Assembly (NCBI GenBank): GCA_035716845.1
Contig: DASTJE010000259.1
Span: 3,641-67,640 of the forward strand
Reading direction: 5' to 3'
Source: CADEEN01 sp035716845
GTDB taxonomy: Bacteria; Pseudomonadota; Gammaproteobacteria; Burkholderiales; Burkholderiaceae_C
Length of the DNA stretch: 64,000 nucleotides
This document shows, piece after piece, positions 15,705 to 23,621 of the stretch (position 1 is its first letter; every line of letters begins with the position of its first letter). The notes under the pieces are model-generated. The model did not search any database. It saw only the letters and a program-made list of their open reading frames with translations, and was not told the origin of the DNA. Made by a program: the position numbers and the translations under genes.

Positions 15705-16928
15705 ATGACAACTTCCTCCCCCAAGCTGTCCCTGGGGCAGGTGCTGCTGTGCGGCGCCGCGATCGTGACCCTGTCGATGGGCATCCGCCATGGCTTCGGC
15801 TTGTGGCTGCAGCCGATCACGATGGACCGCGGCTGGACGCGGGAGTCCTTCGCGTTCGCGATGGCGGTGCAGAACCTGGCCTGGGGCGCGGCCGGGCCGG
15901 TGGCCGGGGCGCTGGCCGACCGCTTCGGGGCGTTCCGCGTGCTGCTGGCCGGTGGCCTCATGTATGCCGCGGGCCTGGTGCTGATGGCCCTGGCCACCTC
16001 GGGACTGGCCTTCACCGGCAGTGCGGGGCTGCTCATCGGCATCGCGCAGTCGGGCACCACCTATGCCGTCATTTACGGCGTGATCGGCCGCAACGTGGAT
16101 CCGAGCAGGCGCTCATGGGCCATGGGCGTGGCCGCTGCGGCGGGGTCGTTCGGCCAGTTCCTGATGGTGCCCGTGGAGAACTGGCTGATCGGCACGTGGG
16201 GCTGGCAGAACGCACTGTTCATCCTGGGCTGTGCAGCGCTGGCGATCGTTCCGCTCGCCTGGGGCCTGAAGGAGCCGCAAGCCCCCGGCGCCGCTGCCGG
16301 AGGCCACCGCCAGAGCATCGGTGCCGCGCTGCGTGAGGCCTTCGGCTACCGCAGTTTCCAGCTGCTGACGGCGGGCTACTTCGTGTGCGGCTTCCAGGTG
16401 GTCTTCATCGGCGTGCACATGCCGAGCTACCTGAAGGACCATGGCCTGTCGCCCGGCGTGGCCACGACGGCGCTGGCGCTGATCGGCCTGTTCAACGTGT
16501 TCGGGACCTACGGCGCCGGCCTGCTCGGCCAGCGCTGGCCCAAGCGCTACCTGCTGTCGGCAATCTACCTGTTGCGCGCGGTGGCCATCGTCGCCTTCCT
16601 CGCGGCGCCGCTGACGCCGTGGAGCGTGTACCTGTTCGCCTCGGTGATGGGGTTGCTGTGGTTGTCGACGGTGCCGCCCACCAATGCCGTGGTGGCGCAG
16701 ATCTTCGGCGTGCAGTACCTGTCGATGCTGGGCGGCATCGTGTTCTTCAGCCACCAGGTCGGCAGCTTCCTCGGCGTCTGGCTGGGCGGCTTGCTCTACG
16801 ACACCACCGGCAGCTACGACATCGTGTGGTGGATCGCGGCAGCGCTCGGGGTGGCGGCCGCCCTGATCAACCTGCCGGTGCGCGAGCACGCGATCGTGCG
16901 CCGCACCCCGTCGGTGGCCGCCGCGTGA
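15705..16928 (+). CDS. MFS transporter, monocarboxylate-like
   Basis: A 407-residue carrier with about 12 hydrophobic segments. IRHGFGLWLQPITMDRGWTRESF and WGAAGPVAGALADRFGAFRVLLAGG (helix 2-3 signature) place it in the same MCT-like group as the carrier at 3.7 kb. VPPTNAVVAQIFGVQYLSML in helix 10-11 is typical of Burkholderiales members. The last codon overlaps the GTG of a 43-residue membrane protein (GTGA junction), so the two are translated together. Substrate unknown. Confidence 0.9.
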   Translation: MTTSSPKLSLGQVLLCGAAIVTLSMGIRHGFGLWLQPITMDRGWTRESFAFAMAVQNLAWGAAGPVAGALADRFGAFRVLLAGGLMYAAGLVLMALATSGLAFTGSAGLLIGIAQSGTTYAVIYGVIGRNVDPSRRSWAMGVAAAAGSFGQFLMVPVENWLIGTWGWQNALFILGCAALAIVPLAWGLKEPQAPGAAAGGHRQSIGAALREAFGYRSFQLLTAGYFVCGFQVVFIGVHMPSYLKDHGLSPGVATTALALIGLFNVFGTYGAGLLGQRWPKRYLLSAIYLLRAVAIVAFLAAPLTPWSVYLFASVMGLLWLSTVPPTNAVVAQIFGVQYLSMLGGIVFFSHQVGSFLGVWLGGLLYDTTGSYDIVWWIAAALGVAAALINLPVREHAIVRRTPSVAAA

Positions 16929-17056
16929 AGCGACCGCTGCCGGTGCGCTGGCTGTGGCGCGCGGCGGCGGCCACGGCGCTCGCGCTCGCGTTCGCGGCCT
17001 ACCTGCAGCCCGACCTCATGGTGCGCCTGGCCAGCGAGCTCTGGGCCTGCTTCTGA
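16925..17056 (+). CDS. Small single-span membrane protein coupled to the MFS gene
   Basis: A 43-residue product starting at a GTG that overlaps the MFS stop by 4 bp (GTGA). It has a basic N terminus (VKRPLPVRWLWR) followed by a hydrophobic segment AAAATALALAFAAYL and a short tail. The reading frame is too short for ordinary gene finding, but coupling and composition support translation. It may be a helper subunit of the transporter; no family is recognised. Confidence 0.5.
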   Translation: MKRPLPVRWLWRAAAATALALAFAAYLQPDLMVRLASELWACF

Positions 17057-17064
17057 ATGCGCCC

Positions 17065-17613
17065 GTGACGCACGGCCTGTCGCCGCCCTCGCCCTGGCTG
17101 CTGCGCTGGGCCCATCTGCTCCCACCGGGCGCGCACGTGCTCGACCTGGCGTGCGGGAGCGGGCGGCACCTGCGCTGGCTGGCCGCGCGCGGCTACAAGG
17201 TGACCGGCGTGGATCGCGATGCCGGAGCGGTCGAGCCGCTGCGCACAGTCGCGCGCGTCGTCGTGGCCGACATCGAGGAGGGCCCCTGGCCACTGCCCGG
17301 CGAGCGCTTCGACGCCGTGCTCGTCACGAACTACCTGTGGCGCCCGCTGATGCCCACCGTGCTGGACAGCCTCGCCGCGGGCGGCGTGCTCCTCTACGAG
17401 ACCTTCGCGATCGGTCACGCCGCATTCGGCAGGCCGTCCAACCCCGCGTTCCTGCTGCGCGAAGGGGAACTTCTGGAGTGGTGCCGCGGGATGCACGTCG
17501 TCGCCTTCGAGGACGGTCTGCTCACCGGACCGCCTCGGCGCGTGCAGCGCATCGTCGCGCAGTGCCCGCCCGCATCGACGCCCCCGCTAGAATCCCCGGT
17601 GAATTTCCACTGA
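17065..17613 (+). CDS. Class I SAM-dependent methyltransferase
   Basis: A 182-residue methyltransferase. HVLDLACGSGRHLRWLAARG is the SAM-binding motif I, VTGVDRD is the acidic loop of motif II, and FDAVLVTNYLWRPLMPTVLD corresponds to motif IV. It is of the small UbiE/Tellurite-resistance-like group with no extra domain. The start is taken at GTG 17065, 8 bp after the small membrane protein, since upstream codons read as that other gene. It stops 7 bp before dapA and may belong to the same transcript. Substrate unknown. Confidence 0.82.
   Translation: MTHGLSPPSPWLLRWAHLLPPGAHVLDLACGSGRHLRWLAARGYKVTGVDRDAGAVEPLRTVARVVVADIEEGPWPLPGERFDAVLVTNYLWRPLMPTVLDSLAAGGVLLYETFAIGHAAFGRPSNPAFLLREGELLEWCRGMHVVAFEDGLLTGPPRRVQRIVAQCPPASTPPLESPVNFH
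17588..17593 (+). promoter_or_regulatory. -10 box (TAGAAT) for dapA
   Basis: TAGAAT lies inside the end of the methyltransferase gene, 27 nt before the dapA ATG, which would give a leader of about 20 nt. It suggests dapA can be expressed independently of the upstream genes. Confidence 0.5.
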
Positions 17614-17620
17614 GCCGATC

Positions 17621-18502
17621 ATGAACCCGATCATTGGCAGCATCGTCGCGCTGGTCACCCCGATGCACGACGACGGCAGCGTCGATTACCCTGCCCTGCG
17701 GCGGCTGATCGACTGGCACGTCGCCGAAGGCACGGCCTGCATCGGCGTCGTCGGCACGACGGGCGAGTCGCCCACCGTCACCGTCGAGGAGCACTGCGAG
17801 ATCATCCGCGTGGCCGTGGAGCACGCGGCCGGCCGCATTCCCGTGATGGCCGGCGCCGGCGCGAACTCCACGTCGGAAGCGCTGGAGTTGACCCGATTCG
17901 CGAAGCGCGTCGGTGCGGACTGCTCGCTGCAGGTGGTGCCGTACTACAACAAGCCCACGCAGGAAGGCATCTATCGGCATTTCCGCACCATCGCCGAGGG
18001 CGTGGACCTGCCGGTGGTGCTGTACAACGTGCCCGGCCGCACGGTGGCGGACATGCAGCACGACACCGTGCTGCGCCTGACCCAGGTGCCGGGTATCGTC
18101 GGCATCAAGGAGGCCAGCGGCAACATCGATCGCGCCGCGTGGCTGATCAAGCAGGCGCCCAAGGGCTTCTGCGTCTACTCCGGCGACGACCCCACGGCGA
18201 TCGGTCTCATGCTGCTGGGCGGGCACGGCAACGTCAGCGTCACGGCCAACGTGGCGCCGCGCGCCATGGCCGACCTGTGTGCCGCCGCCATCGCGGGCGA
18301 CGCTCGCCGCGCCGCGGCGATCCACCTCAAGCTGCTGGGCCTGCACCGGCACCTGTTCGCCGAGGCCAATCCGATCCCCGTCAAGTGGGCGCTGGCGCGC
18401 ATGGGCCGCATCGGTCCGGCGCTGCGTCTGCCCCTGGTGCCGCTGACCGAGGCCCATCACGCGGTGCTCGAAGCGGCGCTGCGCGAGGCCGGCGCGCTGT
18501 GA
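17621..18502 (+). CDS. dapA: 4-hydroxy-tetrahydrodipicolinate synthase
   Basis: Condenses pyruvate with aspartate semialdehyde in lysine and diaminopimelate synthesis, in the cytoplasm. The 293-residue protein begins IIGSIVALVTPMHDDGSVDY. It has the substrate-loop GTTGESPTVTVEEH, the catalytic Tyr in VVPYYNKPTQEGIYRHF and the Schiff-base Lys in GIVGIKEASGNI (about K162). The length is that of the family. asd, which makes its substrate, lies at the far end of the window. bamC follows after 74 bp, the usual Burkholderiales order. Confidence 0.96.
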   Translation: MNPIIGSIVALVTPMHDDGSVDYPALRRLIDWHVAEGTACIGVVGTTGESPTVTVEEHCEIIRVAVEHAAGRIPVMAGAGANSTSEALELTRFAKRVGADCSLQVVPYYNKPTQEGIYRHFRTIAEGVDLPVVLYNVPGRTVADMQHDTVLRLTQVPGIVGIKEASGNIDRAAWLIKQAPKGFCVYSGDDPTAIGLMLLGGHGNVSVTANVAPRAMADLCAAAIAGDARRAAAIHLKLLGLHRHLFAEANPIPVKWALARMGRIGPALRLPLVPLTEAHHAVLEAALREAGAL

Positions 18503-18576
18503 CGCGGCGCTGCCCGAACCGCGTTCCGCGCGTCCATCCCCGGCCACTCGGCCACGCACTTCTTGCGAAGCAAAGA

Positions 18577-19725
18577 ATGAAACAGCCTGCGCAACCGTTC
18601 CGCCTTGCGGTCTTGACCACCGCAGCCCTGTGCCTCGCCGGCTGCTCGTCGTTCGGCGACTTCCTCCAGGGCGACAAGCTCGACTACAAGGCCGGCGCGG
18701 TCAAGACGGCCCCGCTGGAGGTACCACCGGACCTGACCCAGCTTGCACGCGACGGCCGCTACGCACCGCAGCAAGGTGCCGTCAGCGCCAGTACCTACCA
18801 GCAGCAGTCGGCCGCCGCCCCGGCACAGGCGACGACCAACGCCGCCGCGACCGCTCAGGTGGCCCCCAACGTCGCCGGCGAGATGCGCGTGGTGCGCGAC
18901 GGCAACGAGCGCTGGCTGGTGGTGCCGATGCCGGCGGACGCGCTGTGGCCGCAGTTGCGCAGCTTCTGGCAGGAGCGCGGCTTCACGCTGGTCGTGGACA
19001 ACGCCGAGGCCGGCGTGATGGAAACGGACTGGGCCGAGAACCGCGCCAAGATTCCGCAGGACATCGTGCGCCGCATGGTCGGCCGCGTGCTCGACAGCCT
19101 GTACGACAGCGGTGAACGCGACCGCTTCCGCACACGCGTCGAACGCAACGGTGCGAGCAGCGAGGTGTACATCAGCCACCGCGGCATGCAGGAGGTGTAC
19201 ACCGGCGAGACGCGCGACACGCAGAGCACGCGCTGGGTGCCGCGGCCGAGCGACCCCCAGCTCGAAGCCGAGTTCCTGACGCGGCTGATGGTCAAGCTCG
19301 GCGCGAAGGAGGCGGTGGCGCGCGACACCGTGGCCAGGCCGGTCACGTCGGCGGCCCGCGCCCGTACCCTGAGCGGCCAGCCCGCGACGCTGCAGGTCGA
19401 CGAGAACTTCGACCGCGCGTGGCGGCGCGTCGGGCTCGTGCTCGACCGTGGCGGATTCACGGTGGAGGACCGCGACCGTGCGGGGGGGCTGTACTTCGTG
19501 CGCTACGTCGATCCCTCCAATGCCGCGACCAAGGCCGAACCCGGCTTCTTCGCCAAGCTGTTCAGCTTCGGCAAGAGCGAGTCCGCCGCGCCGGAGCGCT
19601 ATCGCATCGCGCTCAAGGCCGACGGCGATCGCACGACTGTCAGCGTGCAGAACGCCCAGGGCGCACCCGAGACGGGCCCCACCGGCCAACGCATCGTCGG
19701 CATCCTGCTCGACGATCTCAGGTAG
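18577..19725 (+). CDS. bamC: Outer membrane protein assembly factor BamC (NlpB)
   Basis: A 382-residue lipoprotein of the BAM complex that inserts beta-barrels into the outer membrane. The signal peptide ends in LCLAGCSSFG, with the lipid-bearing Cys at residue 23. The conserved unstructured N-terminal stretch that contacts BamD is KLDYKAGAVKTAPLEVPPDL. Two helix-grip domains follow (WLVVPMPADALWPQLRSFWQ and LQVDENFDRAWRRVGLVLDR). The start at 18577 is the only Met before the signal peptide. It sits between dapA and an MBL hydrolase gene, 11 bp apart from the latter. Confidence 0.93.
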   Translation: MKQPAQPFRLAVLTTAALCLAGCSSFGDFLQGDKLDYKAGAVKTAPLEVPPDLTQLARDGRYAPQQGAVSASTYQQQSAAAPAQATTNAAATAQVAPNVAGEMRVVRDGNERWLVVPMPADALWPQLRSFWQERGFTLVVDNAEAGVMETDWAENRAKIPQDIVRRMVGRVLDSLYDSGERDRFRTRVERNGASSEVYISHRGMQEVYTGETRDTQSTRWVPRPSDPQLEAEFLTRLMVKLGAKEAVARDTVARPVTSAARARTLSGQPATLQVDENFDRAWRRVGLVLDRGGFTVEDRDRAGGLYFVRYVDPSNAATKAEPGFFAKLFSFGKSESAAPERYRIALKADGDRTTVSVQNAQGAPETGPTGQRIVGILLDDLR

Positions 19726-19736
19726 AGCGCCGCCCG

Positions 19737-20525
19737 GTGCTGCGCTTCTCGAGCCTGGCCAGCGGCAGCTCGGGCAACGCAACACTGGTCGAGGTCACGC
19801 GCGCCGACGGTCAGGCGCCCACGCGGCTGCTGGTGGATTGCGGCCTGGGCCCGCGCCGCGTGGCCGCGGCGCTGGCCGTGCGCGGCGTGGCGCCGAGCGA
19901 TCTGAGCGCCATCTTCGTCACCCACGAGCACAGCGATCACGCCGGAGGCATCGCCGCGCTTCAGCGCCGGTACGCGCTGACGGTATGGGCAAGCGCGGGT
20001 ACGCGCTCGGCCGCGTGGGACGACCCGTCGGTCGAAGTCTCATTGGCCGCGAGCGGGCGCCCGATCGTCATCGGAGCGCTCACCGTGCATCCGTTTGCCG
20101 TGCCGCACGACGCCGCGGAACCGCTGCAACTCGTCGTCAGCGATGGCGTGCATCGTCTCGGCATCGTCACGGACCTCGGCGAACCCACCGACGCCGTCGC
20201 CGCGGCGCTCGAAGGCTGCGATGCCCTGCTGCTCGAGTGCAACCACGACGGCGACATGCTGGAGCGGGGTCCCTACCCGGCGTGGCTGAAGCGGCGCATC
20301 GGGGGCGCACGCGGCCACCTCGCCAACCGTCAGGCTGCGGACCTTCTCGATCGCGTCGCACACGACGGCTTGCGCCACGTGGTGGCCGCCCACCTGAGCC
20401 GCCACAACAACCGCCCCGAACTGGCGCTCGCGGCGCTGCACGCCGCTTCTGGACGCGCTCGCCCGCAGCTGCACGTGGCAGACATGCACGCAGGCTGCCC
20501 CTGGATCGACCTCGCGGGCGCGTGA
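19737..20525 (+). CDS. MBL-fold metallohydrolase (YycJ/WalJ-like)
   Basis: A 262-residue zinc hydrolase. The N-terminal FSSLASGSSGNATLVEV is typical of YycJ-type proteins, and the metal motif FVTHEHSDHAGGI gives HxHxDH. Later ligands are probably in LGIVTDLGEP and HLSRHNN. The start is a GTG at 19737, 11 bp after bamC. Members are putative exonucleases or phosphodiesterases; activity for this one is unknown. A minus-strand terminator at 20563 lies beyond its stop. Confidence 0.88.
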   Translation: MLRFSSLASGSSGNATLVEVTRADGQAPTRLLVDCGLGPRRVAAALAVRGVAPSDLSAIFVTHEHSDHAGGIAALQRRYALTVWASAGTRSAAWDDPSVEVSLAASGRPIVIGALTVHPFAVPHDAAEPLQLVVSDGVHRLGIVTDLGEPTDAVAAALEGCDALLLECNHDGDMLERGPYPAWLKRRIGGARGHLANRQAADLLDRVAHDGLRHVVAAHLSRHNNRPELALAALHAASGRARPQLHVADMHAGCPWIDLAGA

Positions 20526-20560
20526 CGCGCAGGCATTCGCGCCGACGACGGACTCCGAAA

Positions 20561-20586
20561 TGCAAAGAGCCGCCCGAAGGCGGCTC
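20561..20586 (-). terminator. Rho-independent terminator of the small lipoprotein gene
   Basis: On the minus strand GAGCCGCC, a TTCG loop and GGCGGCTC form a perfect 8-bp stem, followed by TTTGCATTT. It lies 25 bp past the stop of the lipoprotein gene. On the plus strand no U-run follows, so it serves the minus strand mainly. Confidence 0.8.
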
Positions 20587-20611
20587 TCGCATCGCTCTGA
20601 TCGAAGCGGGA

Positions 20612-20809
20612 TTACTTCGACGCGGCCGGAGCAGCGGCGCTGGCCGCGGCAGCCGGAGCGGCGGCGTCGGACGCGGCAGCAGCGGGGGCGGGCGCCGGAG
20701 CGGGTGCCGGGGCGGCGGCAGGGGCCGGAGCCGGGGCCTCTTCCTTCTTGCCGCAGGCCGACAGGGCCACGGCAGCCACCAGGGAGGCGACGAGGAGCGA
20801 CTTGTTCAT
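20612..20809 (-). CDS. Small Ala/Pro-rich lipoprotein
   Basis: A 65-residue product. MNKSLLVASLVAAVALSACGKK is a textbook lipoprotein signal with lipobox LSAC, so the mature chain begins at Cys19. The rest is a KKEE patch followed by a low-complexity Ala/Pro/Ser tail ending AASK. Similar short lipoproteins are widespread in Burkholderiales; their role is unknown. It has its own TATAAT box, a long leader with an 18-bp palindrome, and a strong terminator. Confidence 0.8.
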   Translation of the reverse strand: MNKSLLVASLVAAVALSACGKKEEAPAPAPAAAPAPAPAPAPAAAASDAAAPAAAASAAAPAASK

Positions 20810-20860
20810 GTGCAGGATTCCTTGCTAGGTCAGTGAGTCGATCGATTTACCGGTGTTGTT

Positions 20861-20878
20861 CAGATTCGCGCGAATCTG
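20861..20878. repeat. Perfect 18-bp palindrome in the lipoprotein leader
   Basis: CAGATTCGCGCGAATCTG equals its own reverse complement. It lies between the TATAAT box and the start of the small lipoprotein gene, about 50 nt upstream of the ATG, where it could be an operator or fold as an mRNA hairpin. No U-run follows, so it is not a terminator. Confidence 0.6.
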
Positions 20879-20931
20879 CGAGCACGAGAAGCGTGGCATC
20901 GTCTGCGTACTGCCTCCGAACTCAGCCTCAG

Positions 20932-20937
20932 ATTATA
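20932..20937 (-). promoter_or_regulatory. Consensus -10 box (TATAAT) upstream of the small lipoprotein gene
   Basis: A perfect TATAAT on the minus strand, about 120 nt before the ATG. No good -35 is seen at 17 bp, so activation or another start site is possible. Confidence 0.5.
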
Positions 20938-20956
20938 GCGGGAATCCGTGGAATCC

Positions 20957-21460
20957 CTATAGGCCCAACGTGTTCACGGCGAAACCCGGCTCGGAGCGTT
21001 GCACCAGCACGTCGACGACCTCGTGCCAGTCGTCGACTTCGCGCGGCGTCGCCAGCCAGTGCCCGCGCCAGCGCTGCGCATCGGCCAGGTGCAAGCTTGC
21101 CGGGCCTGCCAGCACCAGGGTCGGGATCTGCGATGGCTCGACGTCGGTCGCGCGACACTCGACCACGTGCGACCAGTCGCGCCGCCACGCAGCAAAGCGC
21201 GGGAACAGCCGCGGCAACGCATCGAAGCGTGCGGCGACCATCAGCAGCCGTCGCGACGGCAAGCGCGCCCAGGCACCCAGCGCCTCGAGCACCCCCGCAT
21301 CGTCGAGCGGCCAGGCCTCGTAGTCCACATCCACCAATTGCAGCTCGCGCACGCGCTCGCGCGCGGCCGTGGCGAACGCCCGCCGCACTGCGTCTCGGAA
21401 TGCGGTGCGTCCGTCGATGGCGCCTGGGCGCGCGGACTCGTCGCGCGGGTCATGTGGCAT
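20957..21460 (-). CDS. Conserved hypothetical protein, operon partner of roxA
   Basis: A 167-residue soluble protein I do not recognise. It reads as a compact alpha/beta protein: ERVRELQLVDVDYEAWPLDD, then WARLPSRRLLMVAARFD and SQIPTLVLAGPASLHLADAQ, closing with DDWHEVVDVLVQRSEPGF. There are no cysteine pairs and no signal peptide. The start at 21460 is chosen for its GAGG ribosome site and because it falls inside the end of roxA, overlapping by 11 bp. That coupling suggests a role linked to ribosomes or to the same stress. Confidence 0.7.
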   Translation of the reverse strand: MPHDPRDESARPGAIDGRTAFRDAVRRAFATAARERVRELQLVDVDYEAWPLDDAGVLEALGAWARLPSRRLLMVAARFDALPRLFPRFAAWRRDWSHVVECRATDVEPSQIPTLVLAGPASLHLADAQRWRGHWLATPREVDDWHEVVDVLVQRSEPGFAVNTLGL

Positions 21461-22607
21461 CGTGTCCTCCCTTCGCTTCCGCGCCGGCAACGCGCACCCA
21501 GCCGGCCTCGATCCACTCGTCCAGCACGCCGCGCGCCCCGGCGCTGAGCGCGCGCACGTCGCGCGCCTGCAGCGCGCGCGCGTCGGCCAGCTGACGCATC
21601 AGGCGCGCATCGCGCCCCGCCGCCCGCCAGGATTCGCCATTCATGTAGACGTGGCGTTCGTCGTAGGCCATGCGTGTGCGGCGATCGAGGCGCACGCCGC
21701 CACGGGCATCGCCCGCGCCCGCCTCGAACCACACCTGCGGCTTGGGCTCGGTGATCCACTCGCCGAGCGCACGTTCGATCGCCCCCGGCTGGCGCAGCAG
21801 GCGCTGCAGCGCCGATGCCGCAAAGGCCTGCAAAGCCGCCGGCATCGCGCCGGCCTGTGTCGTCGCGCCCTGGCGAGGGTCGCGGTAATGCACGCGCCCG
21901 CGCGGGTCGTCACTCTCGGTGTCGGCCAGCCGCGCCAGCAGCGCGCGCGCCAGCTCGTCGGCCGCCGGCGTCCGGTAACCGACCGACGCGGTCATGCAGT
22001 CGTGCCCCTGGGCAATGCCGTCGTGTCCCCAGCCCGGAGGCAGGTAGAGCAGATCGCCCGCCTGCAGGACATGCTCCTCCTCGGGCGTGAACGACGCCAG
22101 CATGCGCAGCGGCACGTCATCGCGCCACCGTGGGTGCGTCACGCGCCCGTAGCGCCAGCGGCGACGTCCCGCCACCTGCACGAGGAAGACGTCGTACGCG
22201 TCGGTATGAGGACCGACACCCCCGCCATCGCTGGCGTAGGACAGCATCAGGTCGTCGAGGCGCGCGGCCGGCACGAAGGCGAAACGCGACAGCAGCGCGT
22301 GCGCCGCCTCGACGTGCAGGTCCAGGCCCTGCACCAGCAGGGTCCAGCCCGTGCTCGACAGCGGTGGCAGCGCGCGGCGCGGCAGCGGGCCACGGCGCAG
22401 GTGCCAACGCCCCGCATCGTCGCGTCGCACCAGCCGCGATTCGACATCGTCCGCGCCGGCGAGGTCGAACAGCGCGGCGCGCGCAAGCGGGGGCCGGACG
22501 CCCGGCAATGCCTGTCGCACGAGCAGTGGCCGCTTCTGCCAATGCCGGCGCATGAACTGGGTCGGCGACAGCCCGCCGAGCAGCGCCGTGGGAGCCTGGA
22601 TGTCCAT
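21450..22607 (-). CDS. roxA: Cupin JmjC-type ribosomal protein L16 arginine hydroxylase
   Basis: A 385-residue 2-oxoglutarate/Fe(II) oxygenase of the YcfD/RoxA family, which hydroxylates an arginine of ribosomal protein L16. DGGGVGPHTDAYDVFLVQ supplies the iron ligands His134 and Asp136, and PPGWGHDGIAQGHDCMTAS supplies the distal His195. FMRRHWQKRPLLVRQA opens the family. The start MDIQAP at 22607 follows a GACAAT box by 6 nt; an in-frame extension to 22652 would overlap the divergent gene. It is divergent from a SlyD-like gene only 33 bp away. Confidence 0.92.
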   Translation of the reverse strand: MDIQAPTALLGGLSPTQFMRRHWQKRPLLVRQALPGVRPPLARAALFDLAGADDVESRLVRRDDAGRWHLRRGPLPRRALPPLSSTGWTLLVQGLDLHVEAAHALLSRFAFVPAARLDDLMLSYASDGGGVGPHTDAYDVFLVQVAGRRRWRYGRVTHPRWRDDVPLRMLASFTPEEEHVLQAGDLLYLPPGWGHDGIAQGHDCMTASVGYRTPAADELARALLARLADTESDDPRGRVHYRDPRQGATTQAGAMPAALQAFAASALQRLLRQPGAIERALGEWITEPKPQVWFEAGAGDARGGVRLDRRTRMAYDERHVYMNGESWRAAGRDARLMRQLADARALQARDVRALSAGARGVLDEWIEAGWVRVAGAEAKGGHDAT

Positions 22608-22613
22608 GGCCGC

Positions 22614-22619
22614 ATTGTC
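22614..22619 (-). promoter_or_regulatory. -10 box (GACAAT) of roxA
   Basis: It ends 6 nt before the roxA ATG on the minus strand. Together with the box at 22629 it fills the 33-bp divergent gap, so each -35 region must lie inside the opposite coding sequence. Confidence 0.5.
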
Positions 22620-22628
22620 GCGCTGTGC

Positions 22629-22634
22629 CATCAT
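22629..22634 (+). promoter_or_regulatory. -10 box (CATCAT) of the SlyD-like gene
   Basis: It ends 6 nt before the ATG at 22641. It is a weaker match than the others, and supported mainly by the repeated arrangement. Confidence 0.35.
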
Positions 22635-22640
22635 GGAACC

Positions 22641-23162
22641 ATGCGGATTCACAAACCCTGCGTGGTGTCGCTGACCTGGCGCCTCGCCGACGCCCTAGAC
22701 CAGCCGATCGACGAACTTACCGAGCCGGTCGAGTTCTTCTTCGGTGGCGACGACCTGCTGCCCAAGGTCGAGGAGGCGCTCGAAGGCCAGGCGATCGGCT
22801 TCGAGGTGCACCTGCACCTGGAGCCCGAACACGCCTTCGGCGAGTACGACAGCGAGCTCGTGTGCTTCGAGGATCGCGCGCTGTTCCCGCCCGAACTGGA
22901 GCCGGGCATGCGCTTCGAGGGCCTGCCCGACGGGGCGGCCACGCCGGACATGCCCGCCGATGCGATCTACACCGTCACCGAGGTCTACCCCTCGCACGTG
23001 GTGCTCGACGGCAATCACCCGCTGGCGGGAATGGCGTTGCGCCTGCACCTGAGCGTGCGCGACGTGCGCCCGGCCAGCGAGGACGAAGTCGAGGCGGGCA
23101 GCGTCGGCTCGGGCGTGTTCGACGTGCTCGACGCGATGCCGACGCCCGAGCAGCTGCAGTAG
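22641..23162 (+). CDS. FKBP-type peptidyl-prolyl isomerase, SlyD-like
   Basis: A 173-residue protein folding helper. The FKBP strand LPKVEEALEGQAIGFEVHLHL and the inserted flap beginning EPEHAFGEYDSELVCFEDRA are those of SlyD. The loop then returns through LDGNHPLAGMALRLHLSVRDV, the family signature. The His-rich metal tail of E. coli SlyD is missing; the C terminus is short and acidic. It is divergent from roxA. Confidence 0.88.
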   Translation: MRIHKPCVVSLTWRLADALDQPIDELTEPVEFFFGGDDLLPKVEEALEGQAIGFEVHLHLEPEHAFGEYDSELVCFEDRALFPPELEPGMRFEGLPDGAATPDMPADAIYTVTEVYPSHVVLDGNHPLAGMALRLHLSVRDVRPASEDEVEAGSVGSGVFDVLDAMPTPEQLQ

Positions 23163-23171
23163 CTCGCGCCC

Positions 23172-23621
23172 TCAGCGCTTGCCGGTCGAACCGAACCCGC
23201 CCTCGCCCCGGTCGCTGGTGTCGAAGTTCTCGACGCGTCGAAAGCGCGCCTGCACCACCGGCACGATCACCATCTGCGCGATGCGCTCCATCGGCTCGAT
23301 CGTGACCGTCGCGCTGCCGCGGTTCCAGCAGCTCACCATCAGCGGCCCCTGGTAGTCGCTGTCGATCAGGCCGACGAGGTTGCCCAGCACGATGCCGTGC
23401 TTGTGGCCCAGCCCCGAACGCGGCAGCAGCATGGCCGCGAGGCCGGGGTCGCCGATGTGGATCGCCAGGCCCGTCGGGATCAGGTGGGCCTGGCCGGGCG
23501 CGAGCACCAGCGGCGCGTCCAGGCAGGCGCGCAGGTCGAGCCCGGCACTGCCGGCGGTGGCGTAGGCGGGGAGGTGCTCGGCCATGCGCGGGTCGAGCAC
23601 CTTGAGGTCGATGACGGTCAT
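23172..23621 (-). CDS. dut: dUTP diphosphatase
   Basis: Hydrolyses dUTP to dUMP and pyrophosphate, keeping uracil out of DNA and feeding dTMP synthesis. The 149-residue trimeric enzyme has its five motifs: AGSAGLDLRA, PRSGLGHKHGIVLGN, VGLIDSDYQGPL, RIAQMVIVPV and the C-terminal RGEGGFGSTGKR that closes the active site. The ATG at 23621 overlaps the stop of coaBC by 4 bp (ATGA), as in other proteobacteria. Confidence 0.96.
   Translation of the reverse strand: MTVIDLKVLDPRMAEHLPAYATAGSAGLDLRACLDAPLVLAPGQAHLIPTGLAIHIGDPGLAAMLLPRSGLGHKHGIVLGNLVGLIDSDYQGPLMVSCWNRGSATVTIEPMERIAQMVIVPVVQARFRRVENFDTSDRGEGGFGSTGKR

Noticed and set aside
20861..20878. Palindrome considered as a terminator
   Set aside because: No U-run on either side, and it sits in a leader rather than after a gene.
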